From assembly GCA_014898415.1 (NCBI GenBank), contig RCTD01000012.1, forward strand, positions 1,550,001 through 1,614,000: a DNA stretch of 64,000 nt. The letters run 5' to 3'. Positions 1 through 12,538 of the stretch are shown in pieces. Origin of the DNA: Stromatinia cepivora (taxonomy: Eukaryota; Ascomycota; Leotiomycetes; Helotiales; Sclerotiniaceae). The notes beneath the pieces are model-generated. The model made no database searches and was not told the DNA's origin. It was given only the letters and a program-made list of their open reading frames with translations. How positions within the stretch are numbered: position 1 is the first letter of the stretch; each line of letters begins with the position of its first letter. The position numbers and the translations under genes are program-made.

Positions 1-2
1 AA

Positions 3-666
3 AGAGTGCACGATCTTTTGGAAGAGTCAAAGGACACCTTCAAGGAGGTTGGCGATGGCGTCAAGAAGATACAATCATGGGAGGATGTTAGTGTAAGTAA
101 TGAGCTGGATTAGATAATGTAGATGGAGTATTAATAGTTGATGATAGCCATCGCAAAAATATACTCAAGCAAAGCTTGCGCGAGAGTTCCAGAATAACTT
201 GACCGAATTCCAAAATGTGCAGCGCCGAGCACTTGAGAAGCAGCGATCTTCTGCCACGGCAGCACGAACGGCAATGGAAGAAGCGCAATCACCAGGAGCT
301 GAGGGCGGAAATCAATTTGGGCAGCAACAATCTCAAGAACAGCTAAGGTTGGCTTCGCAGGATGAAGTTGATTTTCAAGATTCGTTGATTGTAGAACGTG
401 AAGCCGAGATCCGGAATATCGAACAAGGTGTCACTGAATTGAACGAGTTATTCCGAGATGTGGCACATATTGTCAACGAGCAAGGCGAGACCCTCGATAC
501 AATTGCCAACAATGTGGAGAACGTACATTCGGATACAAGAGGGGCAGATCTGGAATTGAGGAGTGCCGCAAGATATCAAAAGAATGCTCGGTCGAAGGCT
601 TGTTGCCTACTATTGATTTTGGCCGTCATCCTCACTATCATCATATTGGCAGCCACGCTAGGCTAG
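3..666 (+). CDS. PEP12: Endosomal Qa-SNARE, Pep12/syntaxin-7-like, 5'-partial
   Basis: Target-membrane SNARE expected to drive fusion of Golgi-derived vesicles with endosome or vacuole membranes. The gene runs off the left edge. Exons seen are 3-92 and 148-666, with a 55-nt intron (gtaagt...tag, 93-147) that restores the frame, giving 202 visible residues. The first exon encodes VHDLLEESKDTFKEVGDGV, then SWEDVS joined to PSQKY across the intron. The SNARE helix lies about 100-40 residues before the C terminus, with the zero-layer glutamine in VNEQGETLD. A run of basic residues with two cysteines (ARSKACC) precedes a single C-terminal hydrophobic anchor of about 18 residues ending ILAATLG and a stop at 664-666. 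The N-terminal Habc domain is mostly outside the window. The syntaxin class is clear; the Pep12 rather than Vam3 assignment is from memory of family sequences. Confidence 0.87.
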
Positions 667-1241
667 ACGATTTTCTTTGGGACGGTTCAATGTGTTATAT
701 TCATGGGGGGAGTTTTGGCGTTCTTCCCATGGCATCTTGCTTCTATGTCTCTACACTTCCCTTGTCCTTTCTAACTGAGCCCGGAATGTTTTTAGAACCA
801 TTTTCATCATGGAAGTGACGGGGAGGGAGGCCATCTTCTCAAGGTCCTTTTATCGGCCTTGGAAACTAATATACGATATCTAAACTCCTCTCCGCATGGC
901 TCCTATGTAATTGATTGATAGTTTTATCGGCTCGTCTAAAGTTTTATACAACTCCATCATGGCGGTTAGTATCAGCAAGAATGAGTGACAAGAGCAAACT
1001 ATAAAATACATAAACTTCAGCCAATAGATTCTATTACTGGATATGTATAATTGATATTAGTTGTTTTGTTCTCTCATTGATAAACGAATTTTTCTGTACC
1101 TCACATCACAACCCATGATTGCCTGACATCATCACAAGGCTTCGTCTGTCACCCGAGCGTTGTTCTCCATACATTGAAAGATTCGCGTTGCCTTGTAAAG
1201 TAAGAACATCAACATCGTACTATCATACTCACGATTCCACT
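667..1241. other. Intergenic spacer between PEP12-like and RTT106
   Basis: About 575 bp of normal composition. It must hold the 3' UTR of the SNARE gene and the promoter and 5' UTR of RTT106, which are in tandem. No further gene, RNA or repeat is visible. Confidence 0.6.
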
Positions 1242-2772
1242 ATGGGTATTGAATTGGATCAAGCTAGTCTACAAAAAGCTTTTCAATCTCGTCCAGATAT
1301 ACAGAATGCCATAGCAGCAGCATCACAGGGTAAGTGCATATCTCTCAGCCTTGCAAGAAAAAGAAGTATCTAGATAAACAACATTGCGCCCACAACTTTG
1401 GAAGAAGTAATACCTCCAATTCCTTGGCTAACCATTAAATACAGCTGGCCCAGAATATATCGAGCTTTTCAATCAGATTTCCCTACACGTCTGCGAGACG
1501 ATATCCCAGCAAATCTCAGAACCAACTTCGAAGAAGCGCCGCATAGATGAGAGCCTTGCAAGTCGAAGTATCCAGAATGGCGCAAATAGCACAAACACCG
1601 CCGGAAGTGCGCCTGCCACTGGAGAAGATACAATTTTGCTTGAGATCAAGGAGATCTCTGTGGTGATACCACAGCGCAAAAAATTTACCCTTTGTTTTAC
1701 ATCAACACATCTCTACGCACGATTACCGACCTCTGAGGAGCCTGTGTCTGGCATGAGCTATGCCTGGAAGGACATTGGTATTTCTCATGCTCTTGCATCA
1801 CCAGACTTTTGCTAACTAAGTGTACCTGTAGAATATGTATTTTGTCTTCCGGTCCCAGAGAAAACGCAAAAACAATACAATTACATACTCTTTCCCAAAA
1901 ACTCTAATATATCGCCGTCCAAACCTTCAGCCTCTGCATCACCCATACCTGAACCTTTAGTCTTTACGATTACAGACGGCGCGCCAAAAGCGGGGACTAT
2001 TGGTGGAACAGATAGTTCAGCAGCTTCAGCAGTCTCCGATGATTACAAAACCCTTTTCAACTGGGCTCTTACCACCCGGTTAAAGGCTGCCGGTAATATC
2101 CTCAAGATCACAGAATCTGACCCTAAGCTATTTGCGAGCGCAGTCAAGCAAAGCCATCGACCGAGCGAGAAAGCGGTGCATGTCAGAGCATTCAGAGGAT
2201 CTAAAGATGGATATCTGTTTTTCCTGCCTACTGGAATTCTATGGGGATACAAAAAACCATTATTGTTTTTACCACATAATCGCATCGCTGCGCTATCCTT
2301 CACAAGTGTCTTACAGCGTACCTTCAATCTTTCGCTCGACATCGACATGTCAGTCCCAGGCGGCGAAGACACTACCGAGGAGATGGAATTTCAGATGATA
2401 GACCAAGAAGATTTCGCCGGCATAAATGAGTTTGTACAAAGACATGGATTACAAGATAAGAGTATGGCCGAACAGCGTAAGGCCAAGCGATTGAATGTGA
2501 ATGTGATGAAGGATGAAGATGGGAACGTAGTCGGGAACGCGGAAGCGGGAGAGTTAGAAAGGGCGGCGCAGGAAGCTGAACAAGCAGCAATGGACGAGGA
2601 AGACGAAGACGAAGAAGACTATGATCCGGGGAGTGAGGGTGAGAGTGAAGGGAGTGGCACGAGTGATAGTGAGGAGGAGGATGATGAAAATGGAGAGGGT
2701 GGGGGCGCCGGGGAGGATGATGAGGATGATGATGATGAAAATGGGAAGGATGAGGAGGAGGAAGAGTTGTAG
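1242..2772 (+). CDS. RTT106: Histone chaperone Rtt106
   Basis: Replication-coupled histone chaperone that binds H3-H4 and helps nucleosome deposition and heterochromatin silencing in the nucleus. Exons are 1242-1329, 1445-1777 and 1832-2772; both introns (115 and 54 nt) have GT-AG ends and the second contains a GCTAAC branch-like site. The spliced frame gives 453 residues, close to the yeast protein. After a short helical N-terminal part ([14 protein letters not shown]) comes a bipartite basic patch SKKRRIDES, then the double PH-like region with [29 protein letters not shown] and [19 protein letters not shown], then FDLQ-like linker [17 protein letters not shown]. The C-terminal 70 residues are almost only Asp/Glu/Gly/Ser, the acidic tail usual for this family. 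The start is the first ATG in frame with the tail and has no upstream in-frame continuation. Confidence 0.9.
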
Positions 2773-5700
2773 GAATATAAGAATTGAGCTTTGCTATGAG
2801 CCTGGACATATATGTTGCATTTCTGGTGGATGTGCGTTGTCAAAACTTGGCTTGGGCATGTAGTATCCGGGGTTGCTGGTTAGCACTTGTGTGAATAGCA
2901 TAAAAGGTCGAATTCCACAAAGCCACCTCGTCCTCTCCCATCGTGGAGACACCATCATCCATCCGAAATTCGCATACATCATCCGGAGCCCCCAAAGTCA
3001 ACATGGACTCACGGATGTTGATACATCATCTGATTAAATTGTTGCGTCATGTCTTAGCATTACATGGGTAAATTGTAATTAACACCACCAAGCCCCTCGC
3101 ATGCTTTGTGATACATATTTGTGTCTTGTACTCCCAACAAGCTCAATCTCAATCCCTCATCACTCTCGCCTTAGATTGTATGAGACATACCTGGTTATCG
3201 AGAGGTTTTTGCGAATGGTTCTCGGGCATTAACCGATAATAGATTTGACTGTTATATCGTTAGTTGTTGATTGTGCTCATTTTGAAATAGGAGCGGAATA
3301 TTTCTTCGCTGCTTGGAAGGCAACTCATTTGGGTAGATGTTTCGAGTATGGGAAACATTTGATTCGAAGACTGCTATTGTCCCAATCAGATTGTTATGTT
3401 CTAGAGATTAATCTAGAAGATACATTGTAGTATATTCCCCTAGTACTTCTCACGCCAACTACTAAAATCCATACCTTCTAGACACTACTTGAATTCTGCA
3501 ATGATATCAGGTCTTCTTGCTAGGTTCAACCATTCATGTGAAGCTCATGCTGGGATACTGATCATAAGTACTGGTGGTATGGGAAGCATGTTCGTATTTC
3601 AGCAGGACATCCATATCATGCAACTGCATGTTTCTTACTAGCATCATCGTGTTTATTCAATGTCTAAATCGTATGCAGAGAATTCAGTGCATGCACACCC
3701 TACTCCGGTGAGAATAGACTTTGCGACATCTGTATATAGATTGGAACTGAACGATTATCTGGACATTTGTCCCCAACCTACCTGTACCTTGAAAGCACCA
3801 GGACCAAATAGATAGCGGCACTCGCCTTGTTTACCTGATTCGGTGCACTCGCCTTCATGCCATTCACCAACTTTCTACTACATCATTCCAGCAGTAATCC
3901 CCCCTTCTTGTCTGCCCTTCCATGCATGTATTCAAGGGTCATCAAATATCGATGTTGACTGATCGGCCGTCGCCCTCACGATTTTCACATTCATTTAGTG
4001 GTGTCAACGATTATGTAGTACATCTCCAAATAAAGGCCTATTTGTCCATGACACATCAACTCACACCATCCCCCCACCATCCCCCACTCGTTCTTAATCC
4101 CATCAATATGAAAAATCCTTTTCCTACGCCATCATGGAAAGTCGAAATCTCGAACAACTGGGTTCGTCCTAAAGCCAAAAGAAAGAAAGAAACTCCTTTA
4201 AAGGAAAGAAAGTATGAAATTTTTTTCACTCGTTCTAGTTTTTAAAATACTCCACCACTTAGAGTGAAAAAAAAAACATCATCTTGGCGAGTGGCATAGT
4301 CAGGAATCCACCGGCCGATTCCGTCTGGGAACGGAGCCATACTGAACAGGGATTTTTGTGCATATTAATCATCAGTAGGTACTTGAGTATGTCGCTGGAT
4401 TCGGATGTGAACCGAGAGGCCTTGCTATCGGGATCTAGTACCAAGACATTATGTATGGATCTTTTTCCCAAAAAGCTTCGATACACATTGAGAACGACGT
4501 CGTTGAGAGGCAGGTTTGGGAACTGGAAGCAGTTGTTGGGATGATGGATGTTTCTTTCGGTGTCAATACTGTTTTTGTCTTTCCTTGATACTGTAGGTAT
4601 GAAATAACAATAAACATGAAAAGGCCCCCCCCCACGTTCCAGTTGCAAAACTTTGCCACATTGGCATGGTTGGGGGATCTGCTTGCCATTCCTACTCTGT
4701 ACATGCTCATTGCTCATATCTCATATATTGGTAGCACAAGCATGAACAGAAAACCTAAGAACCGGTACACAAATAGTATTAATACTAGGATTCCGTACAA
4801 CTTCAAGTCTAGACCTCTGTACCTGCATAAACTTACAGCTTTCGTGGTCCCAATTCTTGTCTTTTGCATATCAAAAGTTTGCACCTCGATTAAAAAGTAT
4901 ACTGTATCGTATGATTCTATTCAGCGGTTATACGATGCAATAGAAGAGAGATCTTCCTGGGTAAAATAAAGGAGCTGAATAGAGGTAAAGGGGGAAAAAA
5001 GCCTCAGTGTGGTATCAGTTAGTGTGTCGGATGCCTTTCCGTGCCTTTGGGCTTGGTTCGGAACATTTGAACGGGATCGTTTGTGAAGTTGAATTGAGGC
5101 AAAGCCAAGAAGTGACATGAACCTATATCTCCGAATATTCATGCTCATGCTGTAGACTATGGATTCGGACATGTGGGTGAGATGAGGGCCTTTGATCTCT
5201 TGAGAAACTTGTGCTTTGCCAATACACAGGAATTTGTATGCAATATACAGTACACCGCAGGCCCAACATTAGAAATTAAATGGTAAAAAAAAACGAATAA
5301 CAATTTATGGTCAAAAGTGTAACCTACCATGTACTGTACAATACAGTACTCGAATTCAAGTCATGCGACTTTCAAGAATTTATCTACCTATTCCTATTCG
5401 TATAGTAAATACTATCGGACGAAAGACCTCGAGAACTACCCATGCAAGAAGTCACTTGCCAATTCAATTTGATATTCAAATTTATTCCCTATCAAAAACT
5501 ATCACAGCATTTACAATACTACACTACAACGCCCACCACATGCCGTGCGTCTTCCTCAAATACTAGAAATAGGCACGGGAAATCAATTACCCTCACTCAC
5601 TGGGTTCTCAGAATGGAAAGCTGGCAAACTGCAGTATCACGTCCACCAATTCAAAGACCCCGAAACGCCATCATCGTCAAACTCGAACATAAACTCACAG

Positions 5701-7996
5701 TGTACACCACAGCAGCAAGATTAACGTCCCCGAATGCACAAGTGTATGTATGCATGTATCTTCCTACCTGCAAGCCAACGGGATCAAGTACGTAAGGTCT
5801 GTATACGCATGGTATGCAAATTTCGAATACTTCACAGTACATGAGTATACCAAATCTCGTGTGAGGGGGCCCGACGTTTCAGAACACATTCCTATATTGA
5901 TGATGGTACGAGTATGGGAGATGCACATGGAAATATGGCTATCTTGAAACATCACGACATCTCATTTCTTTCGTACAACTCATACAAGTCGTGAAATCTT
6001 ACAGCGATGACAAACGCTTCCTCATATTTGGACGATAGGAGCGTGCTCGGGCCTTTCAATCAGTCCAACCCCAGGTTTACAAGTTGCGATAAGTCATGTG
6101 GCAACTCACAATACCAGCTAAACACTGTACGCATTGGCTCATTCGCGCACTCTCACCGATGAGAATGCCGCGAGCCTTGCTCTGGGAAGGACTCTTCCCT
6201 TCTCTCTCCTACATTTCTTATCTGCAGGTAAGTTCAGGTGGCGAGATTAGAAAGGCTTTGGGGAGTATAACCAGACACACCGATTACAACGTCATAGATA
6301 CCTGGTAAGTACATACACACAGTGTGCATACGCCGCGTACATCCAGACCCAATGCAGCGTCGATCACCTCAACAGGACAGAGGTAAAGATGATCGACTTA
6401 ATTAAGTTGTGTCGAGGCTACCTAGTTGTCTAGTTGTCTACTCGGTAGAGCATACTAGCTATAATTGTATTGGCAAGTTTCGGCTTTTATGCCCAGACTG
6501 CAGGTACACTTTTTTAGCGATGGCCACGCACTCCTTGCATGTCCAGCTACCTCCATACATTATTGCATTGCCCTAAAAAGAATGCATCCATGAGAGTTGG
6601 TGAAAACCTAAAAGAGCTGCGAGCATCTCGTTGAGTGCTTGAGAATGTAGGCGGGAAAACATGTTGAATTTGCAACATATTGGTACATTGAGTCTTTCAA
6701 ATCCCGAAAGGAGCATTTCCCTGTGGAATTCAGAATCAGAATACCCGATCCAATAGATATATCGATTAAGTTACTTTGTACAATGTGAGAATCAAGAAAT
6801 TTCCTAAATATATTTCGCCTTGTATTGATTGGATTCGAGTATTGTTGATGTATATTGTACATTGAGTGCTTGTCTTTCAAATTTGATAAAAATTGTAGAA
6901 GCATTAATCAAGTATCAAAAATCAAATCGCAAATAGAATATAAATTCTCATGTTGGAAATAGAGATTAGATTGTACTGTGAGATCAAGGTTACTAGACAG
7001 TACATGTCGCATCTATTACAATCATATCACACTTAAGAAGTCGTGAATGAATGGTTTTGATAAAATGTTTTCCCTTTTTTTCAACGGTAGGGTATCTAGA
7101 ACTAATATTCAATAAATCCTCCCTCGCTGTGTTGGTTTCCACCTCGTTCATTCAAGCTGTTGACTGACTAACCATAAACGGTCCACATGAACGCTTCCTT
7201 TTCCTTTGCGCTTTTCCACATTGAAAATCTTCGTTAGTGATGATTTTAAGGATAGTCGCCATTGCGTTGCGTGCACGCGATACAGAATATTCCTCTCATT
7301 GAATTTCACTGCTTTTCCATTCCCATCGCTCCTCCCCCTCTCTTCTATAAGATCGCTCTCATGTTCACACTCCTCATCCACCAACTTTCTATCTTGACTC
7401 ATTCCTCCCTTTTGGTATATCATCCTCCATCCTCCGCTGCTACCGGTATATTACAAGGAGAAATTGCGCACAGGTGTCTATTGTCCCATTATGCGCCCAC
7501 CTAAGGGACTTTTACCCCTTTCCTTGCCTGGTCCCATCCGATCCCATAAACCAAGCTCCTATCCATCTCCCTTTCCAAGCCGAGCTAAACCCAAGCCAAT
7601 CTAGACCCGGCCCGATCCAGATCCCAGCCCCATGATATTTTCGCGCTCCAGCTCCATTGCGGCACACAAAAGCGGAAACAACAAAGTAAATACACATGAA
7701 AGGAAAGAATGCACAGTATGATTATGAATATTTTCAAATAAAATAGTGAACAATACACAAGAATGATAACAATGCTTAAAGGACAGTGCAGATCTTGAAT
7801 CTCAAGTTGGTACTCTTCAAGGATAGTTGCTTGTTAAGGAGCGTTGGGGTATAGTAAAAATTCGTTTCGTTCGTAAAGTCGTTAAAAAGATGCGGCGGGA
7901 CGGTACAACCATCAACCGACCAAAAGTAAAAACAAGAATAAAAATGGTGGCTCGCGACGGCCGGGAGCGTCTTGAGATGCTCGATTTCGATGATAT
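2773..7996. other. Long gene-free stretch of normal base composition
   Basis: About 5.2 kb between the RTT106 stop and the 3' end of the next gene on the minus strand. Open frames here are short, without spliceable extensions or recognisable domains, and many fall in both orientations at once. Palindrome-rich GTAC motifs occur (for example around 5,330-5,350), as do pyrimidine-rich stretches near 7,300-7,660. It may hold long UTRs or non-coding transcripts, but I see no gene I can support. Confidence 0.5.
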
Positions 7997-9825
7997 TCAA
8001 GGTTTCCCTAATGCTCCAGGGAATTTTTGAGCGATGAATCGGAAAAGCTTGGATTTTTTACTGGGATGTCGTCGAAGTTGCGCGGTAGCTTGAACCATTG
8101 GTCCAACGATATCTTCGTCCCCAAGCTGAGGAAATTTTCCCTCGCTGCGAGGGTCGTTTAGCGATGGGATTTTGGTCATAACGTTACTTGAAGAAGCATT
8201 GCCAAGCGTGTTGTGTTTCAATGTGGCAAAGGCGTCTGTGGAGCTCTGAGCTGTAGTAGCAATTGTGAGTTCATTGTTTTTCATCCACTTGAGATCTATT
8301 TGAGCCCATTTTTCCTCGGTCAACTTATAAGTTTTTGAAGTGACTCCATAGTGTTCACCTGTGCGAACAACATGTTTGGTATAATTACAACGCGCGAGAT
8401 CCCAATCAGCTCGCAGTTGCCGGCAAGCTTCGAGGTCGAAATTCTCGGGAACATAAGGCTCAGGGTGAATGACGAAGTTAGCATGGCCAAGCTTGTTCGC
8501 CCACTCGTCGTTTTCCTCAGCGATCAGAATGGCAGGAATCTCTGAAGAGGGAACTATGTAATTTGATCTAATTGTCGATCGATGAAAGGATGAAATAGAT
8601 GGCTTAGTACTAAGTGGCGGTGAGGGCATTCCGGGTAATTGGTGTGTAGTTATGAAATCAATGGGCGTGTTGGTGCCAGACATCGAATCACTCGTGTCAG
8701 CGACAGATGGTGACTGTAATGGCGATTGCATTTTGAACTGCTCCTTGGCCAAGATATCAGTCATGAGAGGTGGAAGTAATGGCGTGCCGGCCAATCCTTC
8801 TTCGAATTCCGATGTACCGCCTTTTGCCTTTTCGATATCGAGGAAGGATGTTGTGGAGCTATTATCGCGGCTACCAAAGACGCTTCTGGTTGGAGTAGGT
8901 GGTAAATGGAGATCCGAAATATCGTCCAGAGGTCTGCGAGCGGAGTTCGATCTCGATGATGATCTACTAGAAGGGGCCCTTGAAGTTGCATAATCTCGTT
9001 GTGTATCAGATGATATAGATGCTGCTGATGAGCCCGTGGCTTTTCGGGAACTCCATTTGCGGGCGAAGGAAGGAAACTTGGTACCGAATCGAGATGTGAG
9101 TCCATTGAGTGGCGATTCGTTTCCTCTCCTCTTCTTATATCTTAAATTGAATGAAAATTCTCCATCACTAAAGAATCCATCGGAATAATCATAATCAGAG
9201 TCTTGATTGGTAGATAAATGGACTGAGCTTTGGGCCATAGATGTATCTCTATGCAAGCAATAGAGATCGTCGCCTATATATCACGAGAGCAAGGATTAGC
9301 CTATCGCCCTTCCCCTCAGTGGATGTACGTTTCGCGATAATCATTACCTCGCGTAGTCATCCAAGAAATAAACAATAAATAAATGTATGAAGGTATGGAG
9401 GTGTTTAGGTCATTAAAGTATGAAAGTCTGGAAGCAATTTAAGACTTACACAGGCAATTATAGAGTTCATCGCAATCTGGAACATCGTCATCATCCTCTT
9501 CAAACATGAAGTCATTCTCTCGTTCGCAACGAGGTTCTTCTTGAACATCAGGCAGTGATCGCTTGCCGGATTTGTTGCTTGCGAATGTCGGCGAGGAAGG
9601 ACTTTCATAGAGATACTGTGATTCAATTGAAGAAGCTGAGCTTGGATGCCTCATATGGCCTCGTGTAGAGAAAGTTGGTGTAACTGGTGATGGTAGCTCA
9701 GATGCCGACGAGTTTTGTGTATGAACTGAGCACGAAAGATCCATATCTAATTCTGGCAAGCTCTCTCTAGCTTTTCTCTCGGCGATATGGCCAGGAAGGC
9801 GAAACTCAGCTAATCCTGTTGGCAT
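7997..9825 (-). CDS. Ser/Pro-rich conserved fungal protein, function unknown
   Basis: Two exons on the minus strand, 9825-9450 and 9273-7997, separated by a 176-nt intron (gtaagt...tatatag); the join reads NCLC then DDLYCLHRDTSMAQ and gives 550 residues. The N-terminal half is low complexity, rich in Ser, Pro, Asp and Glu, with FMFEEDDDDVPDCDELYNC before the junction and YDYSDGFFSDGEFSFNLRY after it. The C-terminal third looks folded: AILIAEENDEWANKLGHANF, ACRQLRADWDLARCNYTKH and EEKWAQIDLKWMKN, ending in a basic FRFIAQKFPGALGKP. I remember similar ascomycete proteins annotated only by their Pro/Ser content, with no known function. No membrane segment or catalytic motif is visible. The start is the first ATG in the open frame; the 5' leader may contain another intron (a donor-like gtaagt on the minus strand near 10,300). 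Confidence 0.78.
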
Positions 9826-10562
9826 TTTGGGAGACAGCGAGTAAGTAAAAGTTGAGAATTTGGAGGCTGGTCGATGTAGCGACTTGTATCGTATCGATAT
9901 TGTACTTCAATCAAAACGGGTGCGAGTTTATAGTGCAATTGACAGCATAATATGAAGGTAATTCTTCTCTTTTCTTTTCTGATAAATTGATGTAGCGATA
10001 CCGAAGTGAGGGAACTGCACAAGTAACTTGTTCACAACTTGGAATCATACGTGGACGTTTCGAAGTTATGCGTTTTCCAATGGACCACGTAGTTATGTGT
10101 ATAGCTAGGTTGAACGCGCGATGGGAGAAATGTATGGATAATGAAGACTTGGATGCGTGGTTGGGAGTTCTGGGTTGCGTTGCGAACTTTTTCTTTACAG
10201 AACCAATCAGATATATTTCTCTCTCAGCGTTTCCTCATCCAATACTCTCACGTGAAGGATGACTAGAAAAAACTTTGCAGAATTTCGGGGACTATGTAAT
10301 ACTTACAATAATTGGATAGTTCGATATTGCATTCAAATGATAGTAGTGTTTGACAAGAGGGCGGAGTGATGTATGTGACGGGATACGACGGTGAAGGCGG
10401 GTTATCGGGGGTGCTTGTTCTTGAGGTTTGAGTGGCTAAAATTAGGTCCTGCTGGTCGATAAGCTTGATGAAGTGGATTTTGGTGATTTAAGACGGAGAA
10501 AAGATCAAGTCAGAAGATTGAGAAGTTGGAGTTCGAGAAGTAAAAAATCCAAGAGTGAGTGA

Positions 10563-10580
10563 GTGTGTGTGTGTGTGTGT
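10563..10580. repeat. (GT)n microsatellite
   Basis: Nine GT units directly after a short GAGT run, in the upstream region of the Ser/Pro-rich gene. A looser GTGTTT repeat follows about 80 bp downstream. Confidence 0.85.
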
Positions 10581-11940
10581 GGACGGAGACCCGTGGAATG
10601 GGAATGAATAGATAGAGATAGGTAGTTCTAGGTAGGTACCGGTAGTCTTTCGATTTTGTGTTTGTGTTTGTGTTTTTGATGTGACCCAGTATTTTATTTA
10701 TTTATCTATTTATTTATTTTTTATATTTTTTTTTTTTTTAATTCACTTTATTCATTTTACAATGTTCCCCGGGGCAATGGATTTTGAAAAAGAGTTGTGG
10801 AGCATAGATGATAGAACTTACAAGCTACTCTAGGTAGTAGGGTACGCGAACTTAATCGTATGTACTCCTCACCTACTCTGTAGTCTAGTACTTTACAAGG
10901 GAGGGCATCCGGACTGCACACTACCTCGGAAAGCCCCACTTTTTTGTTCTTTTCTCTTGGAGTCTTGGGGCACTAAAACTTGCACCGACCGTTACGTCTT
11001 CGTAGCCATAGAGCTCACACACGGCGGGAAGGGCTTTTTACTCGCAAAAGGACTTGGAAATATCCAGGAAATTTTTAATTGGTAGAATGTTCCAAATACC
11101 TACCTACCTAGTACCTACCCACGAATGGATTTTCTCTTTCTCTTCATTGCATAATCATGATGATTTGGGCAGGTTATACCAAAAGAGGTAGCTTTCATAT
11201 TAATATTATCACATGTATCGCTTTGTGTTCATCATATAGGTATATTCTTTCTTTACTTGCTGGTCTTTTTCGTTCGCTCAAAGCATGCGCAAGACATTTG
11301 AGTACAGTACAGTACATACATACAATACAGTACTCTCTCTAACCACCTCCAGAAGCTTAGCAGCTACACGAGATCCTCCAAACTTCCAAATGACTTTTCT
11401 GACTTTTTCCGACTTTTCTCCATATGGATTAATGGAAACACCGATATGCCGTCGGAACAATCAAGGGTCCAGATTCTTTGTTTTCGACGCCTTCGCGGTA
11501 AGTTATGCTTGTTCAAAATCCCTTTACTCCATACTCATGAAGAATGTTCTATTCTGTCGATTTGTCTTTCCATAATCCTGGCTAATTCAATCGAATAAGA
11601 ACAAAGCAAGGTATATCGGACAATCTATACCGACTTGGAAATAAAGAAAATAGTACTTGTACTCAGACTACTTCATAAAGGAAGCCCAATGCCCCGGGGA
11701 ACAAGGGCAAAAAGAAAACCAGTCGGCCTTATTGCTCATTACATCTATAAGCGGTGGGTCGCATTCCGCCCGTTTCTGTCAGTGGTCGATTCTATGGAAA
11801 AAAGTCCTTTTGAAGGCTAGCGCACACCAAGCAAACTACGTAGTAAAGCTTTATTACTGTTTACATATTACTCTGCCGACCTATCGAATTTAACCTATAC
11901 CGGTCACTACTTACAAGGGGGGAAAGAAGTGGTTGTGAAG

Positions 11941-11982
11941 TCGTGAATCGTGAATCGTGAATCGTGAATCATGAATCGTGAT
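11941..11982. repeat. Heptamer tandem repeat, TCGTGAA x6
   Basis: Six head-to-tail 7-bp units; the fifth reads TCATGAA and the last TCGTGAT, the other four are exact. Sequence around it is of normal composition. Confidence 0.9.
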
Positions 11983-12496
11983 GGCTTTATTTAAAGCTTA
12001 AAATTGGCAAGCTTTATACTGGAAAAGGTTCATCACATCTTACCAATATCCTTAAAAAAATTTAAGCTTCTTTTCTTCAAATGCAATGACGAAACTTGTG
12101 CAAACAAGCAGCAATATGAACCCCCTCCTTGAAAATGGTTAGTCTACAACTAAAATGATGGGTTTTTCACGTACTCTGTCCGTATGTATTTACCGTACAG
12201 AGTACATGTGCACCGCTTAGATCCCTTGTTAAGGCTAAGCTTTGCCCTGTCAAAGTCCACAACATTTCAGACACCCATAGTGCAGGAACCCGACCGTCGA
12301 TCCAATGATCGAGAGCCATGCCGTTCTTTCTCGTTGTTTCAAGCAAATAATGTGTACCACCCCTTTCCCTAAGTCCACCTTGCGATTCATCACATCTGAT
12401 ATCTTGTTCAAGCTGTGCCAGGCAATACATTACCGCCCGCTTTGCCTTATCGTTGAGAAAGAGACGCCAGGCGCATGACTTCAAAAGGTGTGATTT

Positions 12497-12538
12497 CTTG
12501 TGACTTGTGACTTGTGACCTGTGACTTGTGACTTGTGA
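12497..12538. repeat. Heptamer tandem repeat, CTTGTGA x6
   Basis: Six head-to-tail 7-bp units, the fourth CCTGTGA. Same unit length and copy number as the TCGTGAA array about 550 bp away, but a different unit. Confidence 0.9.

Noticed and set aside
199..201. TTG at the left end of the SNARE exon as a start codon
   Set aside because: The frame is open upstream to an intron acceptor at 147 and joins an upstream exon, so this is internal Leu.
2372..2863. Overlapping frames on both strands across the end of RTT106
   Set aside because: They are shadows of the GA-rich codons of the acidic tail of Rtt106.
4259..4717. 152-codon minus-strand open frame
   Set aside because: It competes with open frames of similar size on the opposite strand, shows no domain or splice partner, and includes a poly-C and a poly-A run; not enough to call a gene.
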